Shown: in pieces, positions 6,960 to 13,130 of the stretch
Numbering within the stretch: position 1 is the stretch's first letter
Layout of the letters: every line of letters begins with the position of its first letter
Assembly: GCA_022736495.1 (NCBI GenBank)
Contig: DZCR01000091.1
Span: 1-13,130 of the forward strand
Direction of reading: 5' to 3'
Source: Desulfobacca acetoxidans
GTDB lineage: Bacteria; Desulfobacterota; Desulfobaccia; Desulfobaccales; 0-14-0-80-60-11
DNA length: 13,130 nucleotides
The notes under the pieces: generated by a model
Databases searched by the model: none
Told to the model about the DNA's origin: nothing
Seen by the model: the letters and a program-made list of their open reading frames with translations, nothing else
Made by a program: the position numbers and the translations under genes

Positions 6960-6999
6960 AAAAATGATGCCGCTCTTTCCAGATATCGGCAGGAGCGGC
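6958..6999 (-). terminator. Intrinsic terminator of the trpS-pyrE operon
   Basis: Read on the minus strand, GCCGCTC (6999-6993) pairs with GAGCGGC (6975-6969) over 7 bp. After a short spacer (ATCA) there is a run of seven T (6964-6958). It lies about 65 bases after the pyrE stop. The T-run abuts the end of the convergent GH3 gene. A second inverted repeat, TGATGGCAT/ATGCCATCA at 7023-7031 and 7047-7055, sits between it and pyrE but has no T-run. Confidence 0.6.
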
Positions 7000-7063
7000 G
7001 GTGAGGCAATCGAAATTCCCCGTGATGGCATTGAGGGGCTCAGATGATGCCATCATTGCGACC

Positions 7064-7612
7064 TTATTGTAATTCCGAAATCGTGAATACCGCCTCCACG
7101 TCGGAGACTTCCTGGGCCACGGCCTCCTTGCCTCCCTCTTCCCGGTCCACCAGGATGAGCACCTTGACCACCTTGAGGCCGAAATCCCGGGCCGCGGCGA
7201 CGGCCCGCAAGGCGGAGCCGCCGGTGGTCACCACGTCTTCCACGATCACCGCCCGGTCCCCGGGTTCCACATCCCCCACCAGCAGGCCTCCGGTGCCGTG
7301 CTCCTTGGGCCGGTGGCGCACCGAAAAGGCGTTGACGGGCTGCCCCTTCAAAAAGCTGGTCAGGGCGGTGGCGTGGGCGATGGGGTCCGCTCCCATGGTG
7401 AGACCGCCGATGGCCTCCACTTTCAGGTCCCGGATCAGGTCGAAAAACACTTCCCCTACGAGGGCCAGGCCCTGAGCATTGTGGGTGGTGGGCCGGCAAT
7501 CGATATAGTAAGGACTTTCCCGGCTGCTCACCAGCTTGAACGGCTTATCAGGGCTGTACCGGAAGGATTTTTCCCGGAGGAGTTCCAAAAGCTGCTGGCG
7601 TAATGAGTCCAT
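7064..7612 (-). CDS. pyrE: Orotate phosphoribosyltransferase
   Basis: Catalyses orotate plus PRPP to orotidine 5'-phosphate in de novo pyrimidine synthesis. The protein has 182 residues, within the range of the shorter bacterial PyrE forms. The substrate segment SSRESPYYIDCR is at 29-40, GGLTMGADPIAHATAL at 69-84, the flexible catalytic loop RHRPKEHGTGG at 99-109, and the PRPP-binding motif AVIVEDVVTTGGS at 121-133. The ATG at 7612 is preceded by GGAGGG about six bases away. A longer in-frame reading exists but lies within the upstream NUDIX gene in another frame and looks like noise. Spacing to the NUDIX stop is 49 bp, consistent with one operon; no other pyrimidine gene is present. Confidence 0.93.
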   Translation of the reverse strand: MDSLRQQLLELLREKSFRYSPDKPFKLVSSRESPYYIDCRPTTHNAQGLALVGEVFFDLIRDLKVEAIGGLTMGADPIAHATALTSFLKGQPVNAFSVRHRPKEHGTGGLLVGDVEPGDRAVIVEDVVTTGGSALRAVAAARDFGLKVVKVLILVDREEGGKEAVAQEVSDVEAVFTISELQ

Positions 7613-7661
7613 ATTTCCCTCCCAGTAAGAAATGGTGCGGAGGACGCACCCACCTGCTGAT

Positions 7662-8195
7662 TTAGCGGCAATCAATGCCGCGGCATTGGGCAATATACTC
7701 CCGGAGCACCTCTTTGGTGGAAGAAAAAGCGATCTGGGGCCAGGGAATCTCCGAGAGCTTGAACACCCGGGCCTCCAGGGTTTCATCCCCGGCGGTGAGC
7801 TCCCCGGACACATACTCCGTCAAGTAGGCCGCGATGATGGTGCGGTGGTCCGGATAGGAATAGATATTGAGCAAACGCAAGGGCCGCACAGTCAGGGTGG
7901 TCTCCTCCTGAGTCTCCCGGACCACGGCCTCCTCCACCACTTCCCCCAGGTCCACAAATCCCCCGGGCACCACCCAAAGACCGTAGCCCGGCTCAATGGC
8001 CCGGCGCACCATGACCACGCCCTCAGCCAGGGGGATCACTGCGATGACCGAAAACTTCGGGTCAATATAAAAGATGAAGCCGCAGGCGGTGCACACCAGG
8101 CGCCGGGGCTCCTGGGGCTTGATGAGGCGTTTCTCCAGCCGGCCGCCGCATTGGGGGCAAAATTTGTACGCGGCTATGTCGTGCATATCAACCAT
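7662..8195 (-). CDS. NUDIX hydrolase with N-terminal zinc ribbon
   Basis: Probable nucleoside-diphosphate-linked hydrolase (ADP-ribose, NADH or similar), 177 residues. An N-terminal four-cysteine ribbon is seen: FCPQCG (Cys13, Cys16) and VCTACG (Cys35, Cys38). The NUDIX core begins near residue 48. The Nudix box follows G-x5-E-x7-R-E-U-x-E-E: Gly79, Glu85, then RETQEET with Arg93, Glu94, Glu97 and Glu98; the usual Gly two residues later is Thr100. The metal-binding glutamates are intact, so activity is expected. The ribbon plus Nudix order resembles NudC-type NADH pyrophosphatases but the protein is shorter and lacks their N-terminal domain, so I do not name it. The start at 8195 has a weak AAGGTAGG upstream. 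It lies 63 bp after the site-2 protease and 49 bp before pyrE. Confidence 0.87.
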   Translation of the reverse strand: MVDMHDIAAYKFCPQCGGRLEKRLIKPQEPRRLVCTACGFIFYIDPKFSVIAVIPLAEGVVMVRRAIEPGYGLWVVPGGFVDLGEVVEEAVVRETQEETTLTVRPLRLLNIYSYPDHRTIIAAYLTEYVSGELTAGDETLEARVFKLSEIPWPQIAFSSTKEVLREYIAQCRGIDCR

Positions 8196-8258
8196 GACTG
8201 CCTACCTTAAAACCACCGCTCTTGAGGTGCTTCCTGCCTGCCGTGCCGCCAACTCCCG

Positions 8259-9185
8259 TTAGTTCAGAACAAAGGGTGCCGGTGAAAACGTGAGGATGAA
8301 CACCACGATGGTGATGACTCCCAGGACCCGGCGGCGCCGGTCCAGGGGTAGCCAGTAGAAATAGGGCGGCGGGTGGCGCCAGCCCAGGAAAGTCAGGAGC
8401 ACGGCCCACATGAGCCAACCCTGCCAGAATACTACCCCGCAGACGACCAAAAGCCCGATGACGCCCAGGGAGATATACTTGTGGTAAGCGGGGAACAGGG
8501 CGTAGGTCACGTGCCCGCCGTCTAGCTGCCCCACCGGCATCAGGTTGAGGGCCGTCACCAGAAGGCCGATCCAGCCGGCAAAAGCCACGGGGTGCAGGAT
8601 AACATTATCGCTGGGCGTCAGGCGGCCCAGGGCCAGCCAGCTCAGCAGCTTGAATAACAGGGGTTCCCCCAGGACCAACCCTTCCCGTCCGCCCATAGCA
8701 GTGACGGTGGACAATTTCAGCCCTATCAGGATGACGGGAATGGAGATCAGGACCCCGGCCAACGGCCCGGCGCAGCCTACATCCAGCAAAGCCCGCTTGT
8801 CCCTGATGGGGGAGCGGATGCGGATGAAGGCCCCAAAGGTGCCGATGATGAAGGGGATGGGCGGCGCCGGGATGAAGTAGGGCAGCGTCACGTCCAGTCG
8901 ATGCTTCCGGGATACCAGGTAATGGCCCATTTCGTGGGTGCCCAGGATCAACAGCAGGGTGAGGGAAAACGGGATGCCTTTATAGAGCAGGCCGGGGGTT
9001 TCCAGGGGATTGACCCCCTGCTGGAGGGCTCCGGCGGTAATGGTAGTGACCAGCGTGGCCAGGAACAACACCCCGTGCAGCCAGAGCCGAGGGGGCCGAG
9101 AAGCCGGGGCGGGCGGCATAAACTCCGGTCCCCAGTAGGGCTCCGGGGTCAGCTCCGGTTCTAACGGTTTTTCCTCCGGATTCAC
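8259..9185 (-). CDS. Site-2 protease family (M50) membrane metalloprotease
   Basis: Intramembrane zinc protease of family M50, 308 residues. The first ~33 residues are Pro/Glu-rich and cytoplasmic-looking, followed by about six hydrophobic segments. The zinc-binding motif HEMGH is at 84-88 within a membrane helix, and the second signature NLMPVGQLDGGH at 214-225 supplies Asp222 as third ligand. The loop GTFGAFIRIRSPIRDKRALL at 115-134 and DVGCAGPLAG are characteristic of the EGY/S2P-like group without a PDZ domain. The substrate is unknown; such enzymes often cleave anti-sigma factors or membrane proteins. The start is GTG at 9185, sharing four bases (GTGA) with the stop of the pseudouridine synthase gene, so translational coupling is likely. 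The next gene starts 63 bp downstream. Confidence 0.9.
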   Translation of the reverse strand: MNPEEKPLEPELTPEPYWGPEFMPPAPASRPPRLWLHGVLFLATLVTTITAGALQQGVNPLETPGLLYKGIPFSLTLLLILGTHEMGHYLVSRKHRLDVTLPYFIPAPPIPFIIGTFGAFIRIRSPIRDKRALLDVGCAGPLAGVLISIPVILIGLKLSTVTAMGGREGLVLGEPLLFKLLSWLALGRLTPSDNVILHPVAFAGWIGLLVTALNLMPVGQLDGGHVTYALFPAYHKYISLGVIGLLVVCGVVFWQGWLMWAVLLTFLGWRHPPPYFYWLPLDRRRRVLGVITIVVFILTFSPAPFVLN

Positions 9186-9907
9186 GGCAAATCCACCCCT
9201 GCCTTTAAGGCCTGCACTTCCCTCCCGGTGAGTTCCCGAAAGGTCCCCCGGGCCAAGCCCTCCAACCGCAACGGCCCGAAGGCGATGCGCTTCAATTTCA
9301 GCACCGGGTGCCCCACCTGCTCCATCAGGCGTTTGATCAGATGGTAGCGCCCTTCATGCACGGTGATTTCCAAGACGGTTTTTTCCGGCTCCCGCTTGGT
9401 CACCCCCACTTCCGGGTAAACGGTGCGGCCGTCCAGCTCCACTCCCGCGGCCAATTGCCGCAAAGTTTCGCGACTTACCTCCCCGGTGACTGTCACGCGA
9501 TAGGTGCGGGGCACGAGAAAGCTGGGATGAGTCAGGCGGTGGGCCAGTTCGCCGTCGTTGGTGAGGAGAAGCAGGCCGGTGGCGTCATAGTCCAGGCGCC
9601 CCACGGGATAGAGCCGGTCCGCCCTCTGACCCAACAATTCCGTGACCACCCGCCGCCCCTCGGGGTCGCGGGTGGTGCACACATACCCATAAGGCTTGTG
9701 GAGCATGACGGTCACGAGCGCGGCCTCTACCTTGACGGTGCGTCCATCCACCGTGACCTCATCCCGGTCAGGGTCGACCTTGACCCCCATCTCCGTGACC
9801 ACCTGGCCGTTCACCGCCACGCGGCCGGCCCGGATAATCTCCTCCGCACTGCGCCGGGAAGCCACCCCGGCCCGGGCGAGAAATTTTTGTAAGCGCTCTT
9901 GTGGCAT
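9182..9907 (-). CDS. rluB: Ribosomal large-subunit pseudouridine synthase, RluB/RsuA type
   Basis: Converts a specific uridine of ribosomal RNA to pseudouridine. The protein has 241 residues. An N-terminal S4 RNA-binding domain covers about 1-60 (RLQKFLARAGVASRRSAEEI at 5-24). The RsuA-family catalytic block is VGRLDYDATGLLLLTNDGE at 102-120 with Asp106 as catalytic residue. The downstream segment VHEGRYHLIKRLMEQVGHPV is the conserved H-x-G-x-x-x-x-I/V-K/R-x-M motif. Length and motif fit RluB or its close relatives; the target base cannot be decided here. The ATG at 9907 has no good Shine-Dalgarno site, and a GC-rich repeat occupies the leader only nine bases upstream. It follows trpS by 55 bp and overlaps the M50 gene by four bases. 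Confidence 0.9.
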   Translation of the reverse strand: MPQERLQKFLARAGVASRRSAEEIIRAGRVAVNGQVVTEMGVKVDPDRDEVTVDGRTVKVEAALVTVMLHKPYGYVCTTRDPEGRRVVTELLGQRADRLYPVGRLDYDATGLLLLTNDGELAHRLTHPSFLVPRTYRVTVTGEVSRETLRQLAAGVELDGRTVYPEVGVTKREPEKTVLEITVHEGRYHLIKRLMEQVGHPVLKLKRIAFGPLRLEGLARGTFRELTGREVQALKAGVDLP

Positions 9908-9916
9908 AGTGTTTTT

Positions 9917-9951
9917 GGGGGAGGGGGCTAAGGGCGGGGGACCCTCGTCCC
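9917..9951. repeat. GC-rich repeat, partial copy
   Basis: GGGGGAGGGGGCTAAGGGC (9917-9935) is exactly the reverse complement of the right arm of the repeat at 9-61. It is followed by GGGGG and then the same ACCCTCGTCCC tail (9941-9951). The second arm is missing, so this copy cannot fold the full hairpin. Like the first copy it lies just 3' of a minus-strand stop codon (trpS, 12 bases away). Confidence 0.65.
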
Positions 9952-9962
9952 CGGTCCTTCCC

Positions 9963-11009
9963 TTAACTTAGCTGAAATTTCTGGCTAAACCCCACCGCCT
10001 CCCGCACGGCGGCCATGGTCTGGCGGGCCTGCTGCCGGGCCCGGTCGTTGCCATGGTGCATGATGTCCAGGACCTCGTCCGGATGGGCCTCGTAATAGCG
10101 GCGCCGCTCCTGGATGGGAGCCAGATTTTCCAGCAAGGCCTCGGCCAGCATCTTCTTGCAATCCACGCAGCCCAGGTTGGCTGCCCGGCATTCCGTGGTG
10201 ATTTCGTCAAGCCGCGCCTTGGGCAGATTGAGCCGGTGAAAGGGAAAGGCCAGGCAGCGGTCCGGTTCGCCGGGGTCTTTCTTATAGGGGCGCTGGGTAT
10301 CGGTGGTCATCTGGCGAATTTTCTTGGCCATCACCTCGGGCGGGTCGCTCAGGTAGATGCAGTTGCCGTAGCTCTTACTCATCTTGCGGCCGTCGGTGCC
10401 GGTGAGCTTCGGGATTTCCGTGAGCAGGGCCTCCGGTTCCGGGAAAATGGGCCGGTAGAGGTGGTTGAACCGCCGGGCGATCTCCCGGGTCATCTCTACG
10501 TGGGGCACCTGGTCCACTCCCACCGGCACCCCGTCGGCCCTGTACATCAAAATATCCGCGGCCTGGAGCACGGGATAGCCCAAAAAGCCATAGGTGGCCA
10601 GGTCCTTGTGGGCCAACTGCTCCATCTGGTCCTTGTAGGTGGGGTTGCGCTCCAGCCAGGGCACCGGGGTGAACATGCCGAAGATCAGATAGAGTTCGCA
10701 ATGCTCCGGGATGGCCGACTGCACGAAGATGGTGGATTTTTCCGGGTCCAGGCCGACGCTCAGCCAATCCGTCACCATTTCCGGGATGTAGCCGCTGATG
10801 GAGTCAGGGGTGTCATATTCTGTGGTCAGGGCATGCCAGTCGGCCACAAAGTAGAAGCACTGGTAATCTTCCTGGAGGCGCATCCAATTGTACAGGGCCC
10901 CGTAATAGTTGCCCAGATGCATTTTACCGGTGGGGCGCATGCCGCTTAAGATGCGCTTTAACGGAGGCGCTTGGGATTTCCCGGTCTCACGTGAATCGTC
11001 AGATGCCAT
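9963..11009 (-). CDS. trpS: Tryptophanyl-tRNA synthetase with Fe-S-type cysteine motif
   Basis: Class I aminoacyl-tRNA synthetase charging tRNA-Trp, cytoplasmic, 348 residues. The HIGH-equivalent PTGKMHLGN is at 26-34 and the KMSKS loop GRKMSKSYGN at 207-216. GTDGRK and VGVDQVPHVE are typical of TrpRS. The C-terminal half contains Cys252, Cys274, Cys281 and Cys284 in the arrangement C-x21-C-x6-C-x2-C, with the last part CRAANLGCVDCKKML. This closely matches the C-x22-C-x6-C-x2-C motif described for the [4Fe-4S] cluster of Thermotoga maritima TrpRS. The ATG at 11009 has AGGA about eight bases upstream; an in-frame upstream extension has no conserved sequence. It is the likely first gene of the trpS-rluB-M50-NUDIX-pyrE operon. 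Confidence 0.94.
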   Translation of the reverse strand: MASDDSRETGKSQAPPLKRILSGMRPTGKMHLGNYYGALYNWMRLQEDYQCFYFVADWHALTTEYDTPDSISGYIPEMVTDWLSVGLDPEKSTIFVQSAIPEHCELYLIFGMFTPVPWLERNPTYKDQMEQLAHKDLATYGFLGYPVLQAADILMYRADGVPVGVDQVPHVEMTREIARRFNHLYRPIFPEPEALLTEIPKLTGTDGRKMSKSYGNCIYLSDPPEVMAKKIRQMTTDTQRPYKKDPGEPDRCLAFPFHRLNLPKARLDEITTECRAANLGCVDCKKMLAEALLENLAPIQERRRYYEAHPDEVLDIMHHGNDRARQQARQTMAAVREAVGFSQKFQLS

Positions 11010-11194
11010 TATTATTCCTATGCAATTGTTGAGATTGGTTCCGGTGGCGGCCATAAAGAAAGATGATATCTGGCCTAGACGCAAGATTGGTTTTGCTGCT
11101 AGGCGACCGCTGACCACTTATAAAAGTAGCATTTGCCAGCCCCTTTTGGCAAGGAGATGCGCCAAGATTCCCAGAACTACAGAACCCCATTTAC
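11010..11194 (-). other. trpS leader region
   Basis: Region between trpS and the upstream operon's terminator, expected to carry the trpS promoter. I find no convincing -35/-10 pair; TTTATAAG on the minus strand near 11117-11124 is the best -10-like site. One inverted repeat, GCCTAG/CTAGGC at 11073-11078 and 11099-11104 with a 20-base loop, could be a leader hairpin. No T-box consensus is recognised. Confidence 0.3.
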
Positions 11195-11238
11195 AAAAAA
11201 ACAGGCCATCCTGGGCGCGGCGCTCAGAATGACCTGTT
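11195..11238 (-). terminator. Strong intrinsic terminator of the TetR/crotonase operon
   Basis: Minus-strand positions 11238-11200 fold into a hairpin of about 16 paired positions with two single mismatches and one G-U pair around a three-base loop (11218-11220). It is directly followed by seven T (11201-11195, the first overlapping the stem base). It lies about 30 bases after the stop of the 86-residue gene. Confidence 0.85.
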
Positions 11239-11266
11239 GGAAATCCTGGGTGTGAACGGCTGCGCC

Positions 11267-11527
11267 TCACTCCTGGTGTGAGACCAAATAAGAGCTAAGT
11301 GAGCCGAAATCCAGGGGAGCCTCGAGTGCGTCCCCGGACCTGAGATCATGGGTGGTCACCCGCACGGGCTCATCCAGGGCAGTGGGAAAGCTGTCCCCGC
11401 TTGCGTCCTTGACGGTAATATAGGCGCGTTTGCCGTTGTATTTTATCCATTTCGTAAATGAGGCTTTCCCGGCACAGCTGGCCGAGAGATTAAATCCATG
11501 CCTGGCCATCAATGCTTCGACGCTCAT
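11267..11527 (-). CDS. Uncharacterised 86-residue protein
   Basis: A small cytoplasmic-looking protein (no signal peptide or membrane segment) that I cannot assign to a family. It reads MSVEALMARHGFNLSASCAG at the start, then a basic, strand-like middle (KASFTKWIKYNGKRAYITVK) and an acidic C-terminal part. Alternating hydrophobic residues in the middle suggest a beta-rich fold. It contains one Cys (18). That it is real is supported by AGGAGG eight bases before the ATG, codon use like its neighbours, its place 50 bp after the crotonase gene on the same strand, and the terminator directly after its stop. An in-frame upstream extension into the crotonase 3' end is not favoured. The context suggests a partner or accessory of the crotonase-fold enzyme. 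Confidence 0.7.
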   Translation of the reverse strand: MSVEALMARHGFNLSASCAGKASFTKWIKYNGKRAYITVKDASGDSFPTALDEPVRVTTHDLRSGDALEAPLDFGSLSSYLVSHQE

Positions 11528-11577
11528 CGTTTTTACCTCCTGCGCTTGCAGAAACGGCCCGGCCGGTGCGGGGGTAA

Positions 11578-12354
11578 TTAGCGCTCCTTCCACACCGGTG
11601 GCCGCTTCTCCAGAAACGCCTTGACCCCTTCCTCCGCATCTTCCGTGCTGCACAGGGCCGCAAACCGATCGCTCAACATATCCAGGGCCTGGTTGTAAGG
11701 CACATTTTGCATACCGTAGATGCTGGCTTTGCCGGCCTGCAGGGCCAATGGGCTTTTGGCGGCCAGTTTGACGGCCAACTCCAGAGTGGCTTCCTCCAGT
11801 TTATCCGGCGGCACCACCTTGTTGACCAATCCCAGCCTTTGGGCCTCTGCGGCGGAAATAATATCGCCGGTGAGCACCATTTCCAGGGCCTTTTTGAGGC
11901 CGACGTTCCGGGCCAGCGGCGCTGCCGGTCCCAGACAAACCAGGCCGACATTGATGGCCGTGGTGCCGAATTTGGCGTCCTCCGCGGCCACCGTCAGATC
12001 GCAGGCAAAGGACAGACCGGCGCCGTTGGCCAGGGCATAGCCTTTAACCGAGGCAATCACCGGTTTTTTCATCTTGGCGATGGTGTGATTGTGCTCGTCC
12101 ATCAAGCAAATAAACTCGCGGTACTCCCGGCTCGATTTCCCCTTGAATTCGTCCAGGGAAATGCCGGTGGAAAAATGCTTGCCATTGGCGTCGATCACCA
12201 CCACCCGGACCTCGGGGTCCTTTTCCAGGTCCCAGAGGGCATCATTGAGCTCCCGGGCAAAGGGCACGTTAAAGGTGTTCATCGCTTGCGGGCGATTGAG
12301 AGTAATGAAGCCGATTTGATCCCGTTTCTCCACCAGCACGTTGGTATAATCCAT
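11578..12354 (-). CDS. Crotonase-fold (enoyl-CoA hydratase/isomerase family) protein lacking both catalytic Glu
   Basis: A 258-residue member of the crotonase superfamily, which acts on acyl-CoA thioesters. Family landmarks: ITLNRPQAMNTFN at 17-29; the oxyanion-hole segments KHFSTGISLDEF at 59-70 and KGYALANGAGLSFACD at 104-119; and LTGDIISAAEAQRLGLVNKV at 161-180. Aligning by eye with rat mitochondrial enoyl-CoA hydratase, Glu144 (GGGCE) is Gly113 here and Glu164 (GQPE) is Ala133. Without both glutamates ordinary 2-enoyl-CoA hydration is unlikely. Isomerase, thioesterase, decarboxylase or ring-cleavage-type chemistry remains possible, and so does a non-catalytic role. The ATG at 12354 shares its A with the TGA of the regulator gene and has GGAG eight bases upstream; a GTG one codon earlier is an alternative. 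It is the middle gene of the TetR-led operon. Confidence 0.88.
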   Translation of the reverse strand: MDYTNVLVEKRDQIGFITLNRPQAMNTFNVPFARELNDALWDLEKDPEVRVVVIDANGKHFSTGISLDEFKGKSSREYREFICLMDEHNHTIAKMKKPVIASVKGYALANGAGLSFACDLTVAAEDAKFGTTAINVGLVCLGPAAPLARNVGLKKALEMVLTGDIISAAEAQRLGLVNKVVPPDKLEEATLELAVKLAAKSPLALQAGKASIYGMQNVPYNQALDMLSDRFAALCSTEDAEEGVKAFLEKRPPVWKER

Positions 12355-12989
12355 CACGCACTCTCCTTTATTATTAATGAGTTAGCAATATGCGGTTTTT
12401 TTAGGCTCTCAAGGTAGAAATATAGTTGGGCCAGAGTTTGCCGCCAAACGGCAGGATCTTTGCTGGCGGCATACAGGGGGGCCGCGCCATTCAGTGAGAT
12501 CACGATGAAATGGGCAATTTCATCGAGCTTTAAACCATCCTGCAACATTCCTTGCTGCTCGGCTTCTTCCAGCCACAGACGCAACAATTTCCCAAAGCCT
12601 TGGAAGCCTTTCAGCACGTGGTTGCTCATGGTGGGGGACTGCCCGGCGAGGTCCACCAGGGCATTGCACAAAAAACACCCTCCTTCAAAAACCCCGGCCC
12701 CCAGGTAGTTTTTCAAGCTGTTCTCGATGACCTTTTCAATCCGGGCCAGGGGGTCAGGGATATCCCTCACCCCCTGTAAAACGATGCTCTTCCAAAGCTT
12801 GACACATTCATCATAGACTGCATACCAGATTTCCTGCTTATTGTGAAAGTGGCCGTAAAGCCCTCCCTTGGTCAGACCAGTGACCTTCACGATGCTATCA
12901 ATGGAGGTATTGAAGTAACCCTTCACCGAAAAGAGCTGCATCGATTTTTCAATGATATTTTGACGGGTTAGATCACCTTTGGTTGACAT
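12354..12989 (-). CDS. TetR/AcrR-family transcriptional regulator
   Basis: Ligand-responsive repressor, 211 residues from the ATG at 12989 (GAGG seven bases upstream; a TTG two codons earlier is possible). The N-terminal helix-turn-helix spans about residues 9-55, with SIDSIVKVTGLTKGGLYGHF at 29-48, including the TetR hallmark G-x-x-Y-x-H-F. The C-terminal ligand/dimer domain contains GGCFLCNALVDLA (two Cys three apart), in the position where relatives such as YxaF/LmrA-type regulators have GC-x-x-x-N. The stop overlaps the crotonase start by one base, so expression is coupled. A palindrome over its own promoter points to autoregulation; the inducer is probably a CoA ester or related acid handled by the crotonase-fold protein, which is inference. 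Confidence 0.9.
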   Translation of the reverse strand: MSTKGDLTRQNIIEKSMQLFSVKGYFNTSIDSIVKVTGLTKGGLYGHFHNKQEIWYAVYDECVKLWKSIVLQGVRDIPDPLARIEKVIENSLKNYLGAGVFEGGCFLCNALVDLAGQSPTMSNHVLKGFQGFGKLLRLWLEEAEQQGMLQDGLKLDEIAHFIVISLNGAAPLYAASKDPAVWRQTLAQLYFYLESLKKPHIANSLIIKESA

Positions 12990-13010
12990 CCCCAAGCCTC
13001 ATGGCATTAA

Positions 13011-13028
13011 ATACCGACCAGTTGGTAT
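13011..13028. promoter_or_regulatory. Probable TetR operator
   Basis: ATACCGACCAGTTGGTAT is an 18-base palindrome with 14 of 18 positions symmetric, of the ACCGAC-x-GTyGGT style common to TetR/AcrR operators. It starts two bases downstream of the promoter -10 and covers the predicted transcription start, 22 bases before the regulator ATG. Confidence 0.7.
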
Positions 13029-13029
13029 A

Positions 13030-13058
13030 TTTATAGCTTAGGCAAATCAATTTGTCAA
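13030..13058 (-). promoter_or_regulatory. Near-consensus sigma70 promoter of the TetR operon
   Basis: On the minus strand a perfect TTGACA (13058-13053) and TATAAA (13035-13030) are separated by 17 bases. This is the strongest promoter in the window. Its predicted start falls inside the adjacent palindrome, so a bound repressor would block it. Confidence 0.8.
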
Positions 13059-13067
13059 GGTAGCCTC

Positions 13068-13130
13068 TCCGGTTTGTGTCAATAGCACATACAGATGTCC
13101 GGTTTTCATAGCGCCTGAAATGTCCGGTTG
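13068..13130. mobile_element. Possible end of an insertion sequence
   Basis: TCCGGTT occurs three times in the last 63 bases (from 13068, 13098 and 13123). Two of these sit in the longer direct repeat ATGTCCGGTT (13095-13104 and 13120-13129, 25 bases apart). Spaced repeats of this kind are typical of the multi-repeat termini of IS21-like elements, and the wording ATGTCCGGTT resembles ends I recall for such elements. No transposase is in the window, so the call is tentative. Confidence 0.4.

Noticed and set aside
7023..7055. Inverted repeat TGATGGCAT/ATGCCATCA as a terminator
   Set aside because: The loop is 15 bases and no T-run follows on either strand; the hairpin at 6969-6999 with seven T is the better terminator.
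7053..7499. 148-codon minus-strand frame overlapping pyrE
   Set aside because: Gly/Arg/Pro-rich alternative frame of pyrE; the PRPP motif lies in the other frame.
10053..10949. 298-codon plus-strand frame opposite trpS
   Set aside because: Antisense to the conserved TrpRS motifs; composition is non-protein-like and no start signal is present.
13068..13130. CRISPR repeats at the right edge
   Set aside because: The repeated unit is only 7-10 bases and spacing is uneven (30 and 25 bases); far too short for CRISPR repeats.

Overview
The window is GC-rich, gene-dense bacterial DNA, most consistent with an anaerobic member of the former Deltaproteobacteria (Desulfobacterota). That placement is an inference. 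It rests on a tryptophanyl-tRNA synthetase carrying the four-cysteine pattern known from [4Fe-4S]-binding TrpRS enzymes, on several small lipoproteins with strong GGAGG ribosome binding sites, and on a trpS/rluB/site-2-protease neighbourhood that I recall from Geobacter-like genomes. No 16S rRNA or other marker fixes the taxon.

Layout. (1) 1-1.7 kb, minus strand: a UDP-glucuronate decarboxylase (UDP-xylose synthase type) followed by a lipoprotein micrococcal-type nuclease with a C-terminal four-ligand Cys/His module. The two genes overlap by about 56 bp. (2) 1.75-3.7 kb, plus strand: a long structured leader, a periplasmic double-SH3b protein, a small Ala/Pro/Lys-rich lipoprotein ending at a strong UUCG-capped hairpin, and a coiled-coil plus putative OB-fold lipoprotein. 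This stretch is an envelope-protein region. (3) 3.8-7.0 kb: a divergent pair with only 55 bp between start codons. A sodium:solute symporter lies on the minus strand and a cytoplasmic NagZ-type GH3 beta-N-acetylhexosaminidase on the plus strand; together they suggest amino-sugar or muropeptide salvage. (4) 11.0-7.0 kb, minus strand: trpS, rluB-type pseudouridine synthase, site-2 protease, zinc-ribbon NUDIX hydrolase and pyrE, probably one housekeeping operon ending at an intrinsic terminator near 6.96 kb. (5) 13.06-11.2 kb, minus strand: a self-contained unit with a near-consensus promoter, an operator-like palindrome, a TetR-family regulator, a crotonase-fold protein without the two usual catalytic glutamates, an 86-residue protein of unknown family and a strong terminator. 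(6) The last ~60 bp carry spaced TCCGGTT repeats that look like the end of an insertion sequence.

No CRISPR array, tRNA, rRNA, phage module or recognisable defence system is visible. The best candidate for something undescribed is the TetR / glutamate-less crotonase / 86-residue protein operon. Next are a GC-rich palindromic repeat present in two related forms, each just 3' of a minus-strand gene, and the structured leader ahead of the SH3b gene. No single exciting system can be claimed from sequence alone.
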